A DNA stretch of 64,000 bases from contig NZ_SLUN01000002.1 in NCBI RefSeq assembly GCF_004340685.1, forward strand, positions 1 to 64,000, read 5' to 3'. This document shows, piece after piece, positions 36,217-44,601 of this stretch (position 1 is its first letter; each line of letters begins with the position of its first letter). Below the pieces are notes generated by a model. The model did no database searches, was not told the DNA's origin, and saw nothing but the letters and a program-made list of their open reading frames with translations. The position numbers and the translations under genes were made by a program. This DNA comes from Hydrogenispora ethanolica (GTDB lineage Bacteria; Bacillota; UBA4882; UBA8346).

Positions 36217-37161
36217 TCAATAACTGCGAACCCGCTCAAAACGGATCTGCCCGTACAATTGCTCCACCAGTTCCAAAGAGACCATCCCGGTCTGGAAGAA
36301 TTGGGTATTGGCCATCCCGGCCGCCATCCCCAGCTTGATGGTTTCGACGAGTCCCTGCTGGCGGGCTATGCCGACCGCGCAACCGGCGATGAACGAATCG
36401 CCCGACCCCACGCTGTTGACCACTTCCAGCGCGGGTCCGTAAAAGTGATAAACCCCATCGGCCAAACCGGCCATGCAACCGTTCTTGCCCAGCGTGATGC
36501 AGGGCAGCTCAATGCCTTGGGCCCGGAATTTCACAATCGCCCCGGCTTGCGCCTCGACGGTCGTCAACTCCATTCCCAGCAGCTTCTCCGCCTCTTCCTG
36601 ATTCGGCTTGATCAGGTACGGCGCTCCCTCCATGCCGCGCGCCAAAGCCTCACCGCTGCTATCCAGAAGAAACCGGATCTTTTGAACGTGAGCGACCCCG
36701 ATCAGGGTGCGGTAAAAGTCGGCCGGCACTCCCTGCGGCAGACTCCCCGAAGCGGTCACCACCGCGCAATTAACCAGCAGCCGCCGGTAAGCCGCGATGA
36801 AACGGTCGCACTCCTTGGCTCGGATCTGCGGTCCCGGCTCCAGGACCTCGGTGGAGACGCTGTTGCGGTCGGTGATGTTGATACAGATCCGCGATTCGCC
36901 CCGGATCGGAACGAACGCCGTCGCGATGCCGCTCTCCCGCACTTGCTCGGCGATGAACCGGCCATTGCCGCCGCCGATGAAACCGCCGGCCGCCACCGGC
37001 TCGCCCAGAAGATGGGCAACCCGGGCCACGTTCAACCCTTTGCCGCCGGCTGTCGCCGTCATGGCACGGGGCCGGAAGACCCCGCCGATGGCGAAATCAT
37101 CGACCGCGTAGACCTTGTCGATGGCCGGATTTAAGGTGATGGCTAAAATCGGCTTGTTCAT
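36217..37161 (-). CDS. PfkB-family phosphosugar kinase (tagatose-6-P kinase/1-phosphofructokinase type)
   Basis: 314 residues. TLNPAIDKVYAVDDFAIGGVFR, the GGKGLNVARV nucleotide-fold segment and the catalytic NSVGSGDSFIAGCAVGI are diagnostic of the LacC/FruK branch, which makes sugar bisphosphates. Overlaps the aldolase gene by four bases. It would produce the bisphosphate cleaved by that aldolase. Confidence 0.9.
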   Translation of the reverse strand: MNKPILAITLNPAIDKVYAVDDFAIGGVFRPRAMTATAGGKGLNVARVAHLLGEPVAAGGFIGGGNGRFIAEQVRESGIATAFVPIRGESRICINITDRNSVSTEVLEPGPQIRAKECDRFIAAYRRLLVNCAVVTASGSLPQGVPADFYRTLIGVAHVQKIRFLLDSSGEALARGMEGAPYLIKPNQEEAEKLLGMELTTVEAQAGAIVKFRAQGIELPCITLGKNGCMAGLADGVYHFYGPALEVVNSVGSGDSFIAGCAVGIARQQGLVETIKLGMAAGMANTQFFQTGMVSLELVEQLYGQIRFERVRSY

Positions 37162-38024
37162 CGGAGCTCATCCGCCAATCCGCTGGCGCCGCAGAGCCGG
37201 ATCTTCTCGCGAACGACCCGTTTAACGGCTTCCTTGGCCGCCCCCAAGTAGTTCCGGGGGTCGTTCTCGCGGGGATTTTGGGCGAAGCTCGCTTGAATGG
37301 CCTGGGCCATCGGGATCTTCAGTTCGGTGGCGATGTTGACCTTGGCGATTCCCCGCCGGATCGCTTGGCGGACGCTCTCATCGGGGACTCCGGAAGCGCC
37401 GTGCAGCACCAACGGAATATCCACCAGGGAACGGATCGCCGTCAACCGTTCAAAATCGATCCGGGGCTCGCCGTGGTACTCGCCATGGGCGGTGCCGATG
37501 GCGATCGCCAAGGTGTTAATGCCGGTGGCGGCGGCGAAGTCCCGGGCTTCCTCGGGCACGGTGAAGGTGGCTTCCCGTTCCGCCACGGTCACCTGATCCT
37601 CGGTGCCGCCGATCCTGCCCAATTCGGCCTCCACCGCCACCCCGGCCGCCTTGGCGATCTCCACCACCCGCTGAACCAGCGCCACGTTCTCCGGGTAGGG
37701 ATAGTGGGAACCGTCGATCATTACCGACGTATAGCCATATTGGATGCACTGGACGATCGTTCCGAAAGAGCCGCAATGATCGACGTGCAAGGCGACGGGA
37801 ATCCGGTGTAGCTCGGCCGCAACCTTCGCGATCGCCGCAATATAGGGAATTCCGGCATGCTTCAGCGTCCCGGGAGTGGTTTGAAGCATCACCGGCGCCC
37901 GCTCCGCCGCGGCGGCTTCCACCACCGCTTGAACCGTCTCCAGATTATGAACGTTAAATGCGGCAACCGCCGCTCCTTTGCGCCGGGCCGCCTCGATCAT
38001 CGCCAGCGGATTGACTAACGCCAT
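37158..38024 (-). CDS. Class II tagatose/fructose-bisphosphate aldolase (GatY/KbaY type)
   Basis: 288 residues. Zinc-binding and substrate motifs: VALHVDHCGSF, GTAHGEYHGEP and PLVLHGASGVPDE; Asp in SVMIDGSHYPYPENV. The length fits GatY/KbaY or short class II FBP aldolases. It yields dihydroxyacetone phosphate plus an aldehyde. Confidence 0.92.
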   Translation of the reverse strand: MALVNPLAMIEAARRKGAAVAAFNVHNLETVQAVVEAAAAERAPVMLQTTPGTLKHAGIPYIAAIAKVAAELHRIPVALHVDHCGSFGTIVQCIQYGYTSVMIDGSHYPYPENVALVQRVVEIAKAAGVAVEAELGRIGGTEDQVTVAEREATFTVPEEARDFAAATGINTLAIAIGTAHGEYHGEPRIDFERLTAIRSLVDIPLVLHGASGVPDESVRQAIRRGIAKVNIATELKIPMAQAIQASFAQNPRENDPRNYLGAAKEAVKRVVREKIRLCGASGLADELR

Positions 38025-38030
38025 CGCCGT

Positions 38031-39071
38031 CTACCCCCTTAATAATATTTTCCCGGAGACTTTGCCCGGGATAGCCAAATCCTTAAACGCCTCTCCGATC
38101 TCCGCCAGGGGAACGATCCGGTCAATCAACTCCCTATGGCGCAGCTTGCCCTCTTGAAAATAGACGCCGGCCAGTTCCCATTCGCGTCCCGGGAAGGGCG
38201 CCGAATACGACATCCAGGAACCCCGGACCGTCAGTTCCTTGCGGTTGATATGCTCGAACTCCCGGGGCGCCAGGCTGATGGACTTCGACGGCGTGCCGAT
38301 GAACATCACCGCGCCTTTGTTCCCGGCCAGTTCCAGACTGAGCTTCTCGGTGAATTCGACCCCGCCGGTCTCGATGACCATCGGAAAACCCCGGCCATGG
38401 GTCGCTTCCCGGGCCGCCTCCCGAAACTCGGCGGCGCCGGTATGGATGCAAACGTCGGCGCCGTATTCCTTGGCCAATTCCAACCGGCGTTCCTCGATAT
38501 CGAACGCGAAAATCCGCCGGGCGCCCAGGATCCGGGCGCATTGCAACGCCAACAGGCCGATGGTTCCCGCCCCGATCACCGCGACATCGGCGCCGCCCCG
38601 GAAGTCCATCACGAACAATCCGTGCAGGGCCACGGTAGTCGGTTCAAACAGCGCTCCTTGTTCATAGCTGACTCCCTCCGGCAGCTTCACCGCGTTACGG
38701 GCCGGTAGTTTGACATACTCGGCCCAGCTGCCGGGGATCCGGGAACCGATAAAAGTATAGTTTTTGCATTGCGAATAGTTCCCGTTCCAGCAATCGTCAC
38801 AATGAAAACAGGGAACCAGCGGCGCCCCGGCGATCCGGTCGCCCACCGCCACTCCGGTGACCTGCCCGCCGGTCTCCACCACTTCGCCGGAGAACTCATG
38901 CCCCAGAATAATCGGGTAAAAATGAGCGCCGGTCCCCAGCACCCGTGGCAGATCCGAGCCGCAGACCCCGGTGGCCCGCATCCTGACCAATAGCTCGCCA
39001 GCCCCGGGCCGGGGCGTCTCCACCTCGGTGTATTGAATATCCCGCTGTCCGTAAAGAACGGCCGCTTTCAT
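38031..39071 (-). CDS. Zinc-dependent polyol/sugar dehydrogenase (GatD-like)
   Basis: 346 residues of the medium-chain dehydrogenase family: catalytic zinc in ATGVCGSDLPR and ILGHEFSGEVVE, structural-zinc loop CFHCDDCWNGNYSQC, Rossmann motif VIGAGTIGLLALQ. The overall pattern (GSWAEYVKLPA, FEPTTVALHGL) is closest to galactitol-1-phosphate/sorbitol dehydrogenases. ATGA overlap with the FGGY kinase gene. Confidence 0.9.
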   Translation of the reverse strand: MKAAVLYGQRDIQYTEVETPRPGAGELLVRMRATGVCGSDLPRVLGTGAHFYPIILGHEFSGEVVETGGQVTGVAVGDRIAGAPLVPCFHCDDCWNGNYSQCKNYTFIGSRIPGSWAEYVKLPARNAVKLPEGVSYEQGALFEPTTVALHGLFVMDFRGGADVAVIGAGTIGLLALQCARILGARRIFAFDIEERRLELAKEYGADVCIHTGAAEFREAAREATHGRGFPMVIETGGVEFTEKLSLELAGNKGAVMFIGTPSKSISLAPREFEHINRKELTVRGSWMSYSAPFPGREWELAGVYFQEGKLRHRELIDRIVPLAEIGEAFKDLAIPGKVSGKILLRG

Positions 39072-40648
39072 GAACTTGCCCCCTCACTCACGTTTTGTTC
39101 TTTCATGAGGTCGGCCGTTGACCTGACGATAGCGTCCAAACGGTCATAACAACCGACCAGCTGGTGATACAGCTCGCGATAAAGCTGATAAAACTCTTGA
39201 TATACGGCGTGTCGCGCCGGATCCGGAGTATAGGTCCGCTGTACCCGCACGGTTCGCCCTACCGCCGTTTCAAAATCGGGGTACACTCCGGTTCCCACCC
39301 CGGCCAGCAAGGCCGCGCCCAAGGTGGTGGCATGGTCGGAGAAAGGCACCCGGATCACCTTGCCGGTGATGTCGGCTTTGATCTGGGTCCAGACGGCGCT
39401 GTTAGCCGAACCGCCGACGCTGACCAATTGTTCGACCGTGGCCTGGGCTTCCCGGGCGGTCTCCAGGTTATGCAGCAGGGAATAACCCACCCCTTCCATG
39501 ACGGCGCGGATCAGGTGAGCCCGGGTCTTGTCATAGGAAAGGCCGAAAAATACGCCCCGCGCCTTGCTATTCCAAAGCGGCGAGCGTTCGCCGGCCATAT
39601 ACGGCAGAAAGAGCAGGCCGTCCGCTCCCGGCGGTACCGTCGCCGCCGCTTCGCTCATCCATTCGAAGGAACTCCGCCCCAACTGCCGGCCGAGCTCCTG
39701 CTCAAAACCGCCCAACTGCTCGTTGAACCAGCGCAGCGCGCCCCCGCCGCCCACCGTGCCGCCCTGCAGCAACCATTGGCCGGGTAACACATGATAGCCC
39801 AGGATCAGGCGGGGATGAACCAGGGGACGCTCCAGCTGAATGCTCATTCCGCCGGCCTGCCCGCCTTGCTCCTGGGTCTGACCGGGCCGGATCACGCCTG
39901 CCCCCAGCGTGCAGCACGCCGCATCCAAACCTCCGGCCACCACCGGAATTCCCGGGATCAGGCCGGTCTCCTCCGCCGCGCTGCGGGTCACCGTGCCAAT
40001 CACCTCGTGACAATGAACCAGCGGCGCCAACACCTCCAGCGAGATGCCCATTTTTTCCGCCAGTTCCTCACTCCAATCGCCCTTGGCAATTTCAAAAAAA
40101 TGGAAGCCGTAGCCTTGCGAATAATCCTGGGAATACGCTCCGGTCAGCTTGAAACCGATATAGGCGTTGCTCTGCAGGAACCGGCGGGTTTGGCGGTAGA
40201 TCTGCGGTTCCCGCTCCTTGAGCCAGAGGATTTTGGGAGTGATATAGGCCGGGTCCACCGGATTGCCGCTGACGGCGCTCAATTCGGCGGCGCCAAATTG
40301 CTCCCGCAACCAGGCGGCCTGGGCCTCGGCGCGCCGGTCCAGCCAGAGCAGGGCCGGACGCAATGGTTTGCCGGACGCATCCACCGGCAGACAGGCCCAA
40401 CTGGTGCCGTCGATTCCGATGGCCGCGATCGCCCGGGGATCCACCGGCGCCCCGGTCATCAAGCCCCGCAGCTCCCGGCGGACTACGGTCCACCACTGTT
40501 CCGCATCCTGTTCCACCCAGCCGGGCGCCGGATGGGCGGTGGGATAGGTCCCGGCCGCTCCGGCGAGGACCCGCCCGTCAAAATCAAAGACCGTCAGCTT
40601 GCAGCCGGAAGTTCCGATATCGATCCCCAACAGCAAACGCTTTTCCAT
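39068..40648 (-). CDS. FGGY-family carbohydrate kinase (xylulokinase-like)
   Basis: 526 residues with LLGIDIGTSGCKLTVFDFDG at the N-terminus, the catalytic Asp in IGIDGTSWACLPVD and the nucleotide-binding VSVGGSANSAVWTQIKADITG in the second domain. FGGY kinases phosphorylate ketoses or polyols; in this operon, which lacks a PTS, it could supply the phosphorylation that EII does in the classic galactitol route. AAAGGAG before the ATG. Confidence 0.92.
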   Translation of the reverse strand: MEKRLLLGIDIGTSGCKLTVFDFDGRVLAGAAGTYPTAHPAPGWVEQDAEQWWTVVRRELRGLMTGAPVDPRAIAAIGIDGTSWACLPVDASGKPLRPALLWLDRRAEAQAAWLREQFGAAELSAVSGNPVDPAYITPKILWLKEREPQIYRQTRRFLQSNAYIGFKLTGAYSQDYSQGYGFHFFEIAKGDWSEELAEKMGISLEVLAPLVHCHEVIGTVTRSAAEETGLIPGIPVVAGGLDAACCTLGAGVIRPGQTQEQGGQAGGMSIQLERPLVHPRLILGYHVLPGQWLLQGGTVGGGGALRWFNEQLGGFEQELGRQLGRSSFEWMSEAAATVPPGADGLLFLPYMAGERSPLWNSKARGVFFGLSYDKTRAHLIRAVMEGVGYSLLHNLETAREAQATVEQLVSVGGSANSAVWTQIKADITGKVIRVPFSDHATTLGAALLAGVGTGVYPDFETAVGRTVRVQRTYTPDPARHAVYQEFYQLYRELYHQLVGCYDRLDAIVRSTADLMKEQNVSEGASS

Positions 40649-40694
40649 GGCTGGCTCCTTTCGAAAGGTTTTTCTTAAGTAAATGACAGGATAG

Positions 40695-40719
40695 CGAAAC
40701 GTTTCGTTTTTTCTGTCAA
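40695..40719 (-). promoter_or_regulatory. Operon promoter and LacI operator
   Basis: Minus-strand -35 TTGACA at 40714-40719 lies directly after the lacI stop; the palindrome CGAAACGTTTCG at 40695-40706 sits between it and the -10 region (about 40689-40695). Ideal placement for repression. The 16-mer AGCGAAACGTTTCGTT is identical at the lacI promoter. Confidence 0.75.
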
Positions 40720-40723
40720 ATGA

Positions 40724-41740
40724 TTAGTCGCTGAATTGCCGGACCGACTCTTTCAAGAGCAGATCGGACTTCAACCGGTACATGGCAGGAAAGCCCGCCA
40801 GATCCTCTCTGAGCCGTTTCAACAGAAGCTGCGCCGCGATCTCGCCGATCTGCGCCATCGGTTGGACCACCACCGAGAGCGCGGGTTTGACGACCCTGGC
40901 CAATTCCAGATTGTCGAAACCGATAAAGGACAGTTCCTCCGGAAGCTTCAGATTCCGTTCGTTCATGGCGATGACCGCTCCCAGGGTCATTTCGTAATTG
41001 GTGACAAAGACGGCCGTGGGCGGGTTTTCCCCCGCCAGCAGCTGGTTGAAACGATCGTAGCCGCTCTGCACATCATAGTCGCCGTATTGAATCAGTTCTT
41101 CCTTCACTTCCAGATTGTAATCCTCATGGACCCGGAGATAGCCCTTCAAACGTTCTTGCGCGGTATAAATGCTCTTCGGTCCGACGACGATCCCGATCCG
41201 CTTGTGACCCAGCACGATGAGCTGCTCCACCGCCTGATACGAAGCGTTGAGGTTGTCGACCAGCACCACGTCGCAGTCAGCTCCCTTGATCAAGCGGTCG
41301 ATCAGCACCACGGGGACCCCTTTGGCTACGGCCTCGTTAATCCGGGCCGCAGTGCTGAATAAAGGCATCAGCACGATCCCGTCCACCATTTTGGTGATCA
41401 AAAACTCGAACTTCTCCGTTTCGAGCCCGGCATCTTCCTTAAAATCGCAAATGATCGTGGAATAGCCCTCTTGCAACAGGATATTTTCGATATTCGAAAT
41501 AATGCTGGTGCAAAAGATATTTTCGAGGTTGGGGATTAAAATCCCCACCGTCTGAGTATGGCTGGTCTTTAAGCCGCGCGCCATCTGATTCACTTTGAAA
41601 TCGAGCTTGACAATGGCCTCCTCGATCAGCTTCTTGTTGTTTTCCAGCACATTTCCGCCGTTCAAATACTTTGAGATCGTAGCGATCGAAAGCCCGGTGG
41701 CCCGGGCGACATCTTTAATGGTCGCAGCTACTTGAATCAC
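40724..41740 (-). CDS. LacI-family repressor of the sugar operon
   Basis: About 338 residues: HTH ATIKDVARATGLSIATISKYLNG, hinge region and periplasmic-binding-like effector domain. The start is unclear: GTG 41740 is my choice although GGAGG abuts it. The upstream frame start at 41800 falls in the -35 box and is impossible. Operators inside its own leader and before the FGGY gene imply autoregulation and control of the operon. Confidence 0.88.
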   Translation of the reverse strand: MIQVAATIKDVARATGLSIATISKYLNGGNVLENNKKLIEEAIVKLDFKVNQMARGLKTSHTQTVGILIPNLENIFCTSIISNIENILLQEGYSTIICDFKEDAGLETEKFEFLITKMVDGIVLMPLFSTAARINEAVAKGVPVVLIDRLIKGADCDVVLVDNLNASYQAVEQLIVLGHKRIGIVVGPKSIYTAQERLKGYLRVHEDYNLEVKEELIQYGDYDVQSGYDRFNQLLAGENPPTAVFVTNYEMTLGAVIAMNERNLKLPEELSFIGFDNLELARVVKPALSVVVQPMAQIGEIAAQLLLKRLREDLAGFPAMYRLKSDLLLKESVRQFSD

Positions 41741-41749
41741 CCTCCGGAG

Positions 41750-41761
41750 CGAAACGTTTCG
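41750..41761. promoter_or_regulatory. LacI operator in the lacI leader
   Basis: Perfect palindrome CGAAACGTTTCG, just downstream of the predicted transcription start. Confidence 0.75.
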
Positions 41762-41771
41762 TTCTAATGTG

Positions 41772-41800
41772 ATTGTACTGCACCGCCGCAGAAATTGCAA
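41772..41800 (-). promoter_or_regulatory. lacI promoter
   Basis: Minus strand TTGCAA (41795-41800), 17-base spacer, TACAAT (41772-41777). Confidence 0.7.
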
Positions 41801-41837
41801 CCGTTATCCCAAACATCCGGAACTCAAACCCATTGAA

Positions 41838-41930
41838 AAGCCATGTGATAAAGTCTCGAACCGGAAAGCAGGTTGCAAAAGGTTTACCAACGACTTTATC
41901 ACTTGCTTCTCAGAGCCTTTGTCCATCCTG
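41838..41930. repeat. Interspersed palindromic repeat, copy 3
   Basis: AAGCCATGTGATAAAGTC and GACTTTATCACTTGCTTCT are inverted arms matching copy 2; the distal arm of copy 2 is missing and array C follows directly. Confidence 0.75.
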
Positions 41931-41954
41931 CCGTTAACCCGGTTAAACGGAACC

Positions 41955-42206
41955 GTTTATCCACAAAAATAGATCGCTTATCCACAAAAAGAGCTTGCTG
42001 AGTGACTGAGCGAGCTTGCTCATTCACAAAACAAGCTCGCTTATCCACAAAAAGAGCTTGCTGAGCGACTGAGCAAGCTCTCTCATTCACAAAACAAGCT
42101 CTCTTATCCACAAAAAGAGCTTGCTGAGCGACTGAGCGAGCTCTCTTATCCACAAAAAGAGCTTACCCGACGACTGAAAGAGCTCGTTTATCCACAAAAC
42201 GATCTC
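41955..42206. repeat. 21-bp tandem array C with six consensus DnaA boxes
   Basis: Twelve 21-bp units in three types (TTATCCACAAAAAGAGCTT, CTGAGCGACTGAGCAAGCTC and CATTCACAAAACAAGCTC classes) that tend to cycle as a 63-bp super-unit. TTATCCACA, the consensus DnaA box, occurs six times in one orientation at 41957, 41978, 42041, 42104, 42146 and 42188, all spaced by multiples of 21. Lies between lacI and the downstream end of the RbsABC operon. Confidence 0.9.
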
Positions 42207-42245
42207 CTTGAGCCGTTCCAACGGATTCCTTGTCCCCAAAACCGG

Positions 42246-43217
42246 TTACTTGCCGCTATTTCCCGCCGGATACAAAAGCTGTTGAATCTTGGGTTCATAA
42301 AAATTGTCCATGGTTACCACCGCAACGCCGGTATCGATCCGCTTGGGGACCTTTTTGCCATTCAACGCTTCGATGCAGGTTTTGACCGCCAGATACCCCA
42401 TGTTATAGGGATTTTGGACAATCAACGCTTGGATGGTGCCGTTCTGCAGCATCTCGATCTCCATCGGCGACGCGTCGAACGCCACTAATTTCACCTTGCC
42501 GCTCAAGCCGCGCGCCTTGACGGCCTGCGCGGCTCCCATGGCGCCCGGCTCATTGGCGGCGAAAATACCGTCCAGATCGGGATTGGCCGTCAAAATATTT
42601 TCGGCAACGGCCATTCCCTTGGCCACGTCGCTTTCGGAATATTGCACCGCCACCAACCGGATCCCGGGGTATCTGGCGATCGCCGCATTGAACCCCTTCT
42701 CCCGCAAAATGGAGGTGGAAGCACCCGAGATCAGCGGAATACAGGCAATCTTGCCTTTCTGTCCGATCAGCCTCGCCAACGCTTCCCCGGCCTCAAAGGC
42801 CCCTTTATAATTATCGGTGGCGATCAGGCACAACGTCGGATCGGGGTCCAGGCCCGAGTCAAACGAGACGACCGGGATCTTGGCGTTCAGGGCTTTCTTC
42901 ACCGGCGCGTATAAAGCCTTGACATCGGTGGCCGCCAAAGCGATGGCATCCACCCGCTTGTTCACAAAATCCTCCATGATCGCCAACTGCCCCGCGATAT
43001 CCGTCTCCACGGTCGGCCCTTTCCAAATCACGCTCGCGCCGTATTCTTTTCCGGCGGTCATGGCTCCGGCGCGGACATTCCCCCAAAAGGAATTATCCAA
43101 GGTTTTGGGGCAGACCAATATCGTCGGGATCTTTTTGGCGGCCGAGAAGGTTACGGTGCAGGAAAATAATACTCCGGCCAAGAGCAACGGTAGCAGGCAG
43201 CGTTTTTTTCCGTTCAA
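42246..43217 (-). CDS. RbsB-like sugar-binding protein 2
   Basis: 323 residues from TTG 43217 (GGGGGG upstream); a TTG seven codons earlier with AAGGAG is equally possible. Signal peptide KKRCLLPLLLAGVLFSC, possibly a lipoprotein at the Cys. The mature part (TILVCPKTLDNSFWGNVRAGAMTAGKEYGA, GIFAANEPGAMGAAQAVKARG) is a family of periplasmic-type ribose/galactose binding proteins. Last gene of the RbsABC-like operon. Confidence 0.88.
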   Translation of the reverse strand: MNGKKRCLLPLLLAGVLFSCTVTFSAAKKIPTILVCPKTLDNSFWGNVRAGAMTAGKEYGASVIWKGPTVETDIAGQLAIMEDFVNKRVDAIALAATDVKALYAPVKKALNAKIPVVSFDSGLDPDPTLCLIATDNYKGAFEAGEALARLIGQKGKIACIPLISGASTSILREKGFNAAIARYPGIRLVAVQYSESDVAKGMAVAENILTANPDLDGIFAANEPGAMGAAQAVKARGLSGKVKLVAFDASPMEIEMLQNGTIQALIVQNPYNMGYLAVKTCIEALNGKKVPKRIDTGVAVVTMDNFYEPKIQQLLYPAGNSGK

Positions 43218-43309
43218 CCGGCACCCCCCTTTGAGCAAGAATTAGCTCCTTCGTTTTCTATTTTCTGTGCGGCTGGCTTAAAAAGAGCTGTGATTCACAG
43301 CGATTACTT

Positions 43310-43372
43310 GAAGCAAGTGATAAAGTCGTTTTTTAACCTTTTGTGCTTCGAAAGACTTATCCCATGCTTTTA
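43310..43372. repeat. Interspersed palindromic repeat, copy 4 (degenerate)
   Basis: GAAGCAAGTGATAAAGTCGTTTTTT followed by CGAAAGACTTATCCCATGCTTTT, matching the inner hairpin of copy 1. Its right end touches the stop codon of the upstream permease gene. Confidence 0.7.
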
Positions 43373-44362
43373 AAAGGTCGGATTTTTGCTGTTGGGACGG
43401 CGTTGACGGTACTGGTCCCAAAAGACCGCGCCGATGATCACTACGCCGACCAGCACTTGCTGCCAGAATGCCGAGATGTTCAACAGATTGGAGCCATTCC
43501 GCAACAAGCCCATAATCAAACCGCCGATGATGGCTCCCAGGACGGTTCCCACGCCTCCCCGCAACGAAACCCCGCCCATCACGCAGGCGGCGATCACATC
43601 GAGCTCGTAGCCGGAGCCGGCGGTGGGTTGGCCGGTATTCAAGCGGGAAGAAAGGACGACTCCGGCAAAACCGGCCAATAATCCGGAGAGCGTGTAATAG
43701 CCCATCAAGTAATTGTCGACCTGAATCCCGGATAGGCGGGTCGCCTCCATATTGCTGCCAATGGCGTAACTGAGCCGGCCAAAGCGGGTATAGCGCAACA
43801 CCAGATAGCCGATGAAGGCGACGATCGCCATTAAAAAGATGGGGACCGGCAATCTGCCGAAAATGGTTCCCATCCCCCACCAGCTGAACGATTTGGGAAA
43901 ACCGAAGATGACCCCGCCGTCGCTAATGACCAGGGCCAAGCCCCGGGCCACTCCCATCATTCCCAGCGTGGCGATGAACGGCGGCAGCTTCCCTTTGCTG
44001 ATCAAGAAACCATTGACAAATCCGCAGGACGCGCTGGCTAGAACGCCGGCCAGGATACACAGCGGTTCCGGAACCCCTTTCACCAGCAAGACCGAACTGA
44101 TCACGCCTCCCAAGGCCAGGACCGAGCCGACCGAAAAATCGATTCCCGAAGCGATGAGGACGATCATTTCGCCGATGACCATAATTCCGATGACCGCCAT
44201 CTGCACCCCGATGGCCAGCAGGTTGTCGACTGTTAAGAAATAGGGCGACAGTACGGTCAAAATGCTTCCCATCGCCAATAAGATCAAAAATGGCGCCAAC
44301 TGCTTCAGATTTTGCCAAACCGAAAATGGAGCGGAGCGACTGGGTTCTTCTTTGACTGCCAA
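43370..44362 (-). CDS. RbsC-like sugar ABC permease 2
   Basis: About 330 residues, eight to ten helices, with the family motif GIDFSVGSVLALGGVISSVL, PPFIATLGMMGVARGLALVISDG and GSNMEATRLSGIQVDNYLMGYYTLSGLLAGFAGVVLSSR. I prefer TTG 44362 because the GTG at 44371 abuts AAGGAG. Paralogue of the first permease in the same operon. Confidence 0.88.
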   Translation of the reverse strand: MAVKEEPSRSAPFSVWQNLKQLAPFLILLAMGSILTVLSPYFLTVDNLLAIGVQMAVIGIMVIGEMIVLIASGIDFSVGSVLALGGVISSVLLVKGVPEPLCILAGVLASASCGFVNGFLISKGKLPPFIATLGMMGVARGLALVISDGGVIFGFPKSFSWWGMGTIFGRLPVPIFLMAIVAFIGYLVLRYTRFGRLSYAIGSNMEATRLSGIQVDNYLMGYYTLSGLLAGFAGVVLSSRLNTGQPTAGSGYELDVIAACVMGGVSLRGGVGTVLGAIIGGLIMGLLRNGSNLLNISAFWQQVLVGVVIIGAVFWDQYRQRRPNSKNPTF

Positions 44363-44439
44363 CGTAAGCACACTCCTTGGGCTTCAAAGCCGGTCTCTCA
44401 TGGTTATCCATGACTCGAATGAACAACCACTCTGCCCAT

Positions 44440-44468
44440 ATTATACTATCCGCGGTATGCGCCATAAA
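44440..44468 (-). promoter_or_regulatory. Possible internal promoter before permease 2
   Basis: Minus strand TTTATG (44463-44468), 17-base spacer, TATAAT (44440-44445). Confidence 0.45.
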
Positions 44469-44538
44469 GAAAGTTTTTCATTCCAGGCCGTAATTCTTGG
44501 AAAATTGAGGGAATCGGTTCGAACCGATATACGCTGAA

Positions 44539-44581
44539 TTGAGGCCTGCCCTATCGGATAAGACTCCTGAGCAGACCTCAA
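44539..44581. other. Intercistronic hairpin after binding protein 1
   Basis: TTGAGGCCTGC (44539-44549) and GCAGACCTCAA (44571-44581) pair at 10 of 11 positions; no T-run. Probably a message-stabilising hairpin. Confidence 0.6.
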
Positions 44582-44601
44582 CTTCAGACAATGGGGGGTT
44601 C

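Noticed and set aside
41955-42206. Replication origin
   Set aside because: Six DnaA boxes are present, but there is no dnaA/dnaN context and no clear AT-rich unwinding element next to them.
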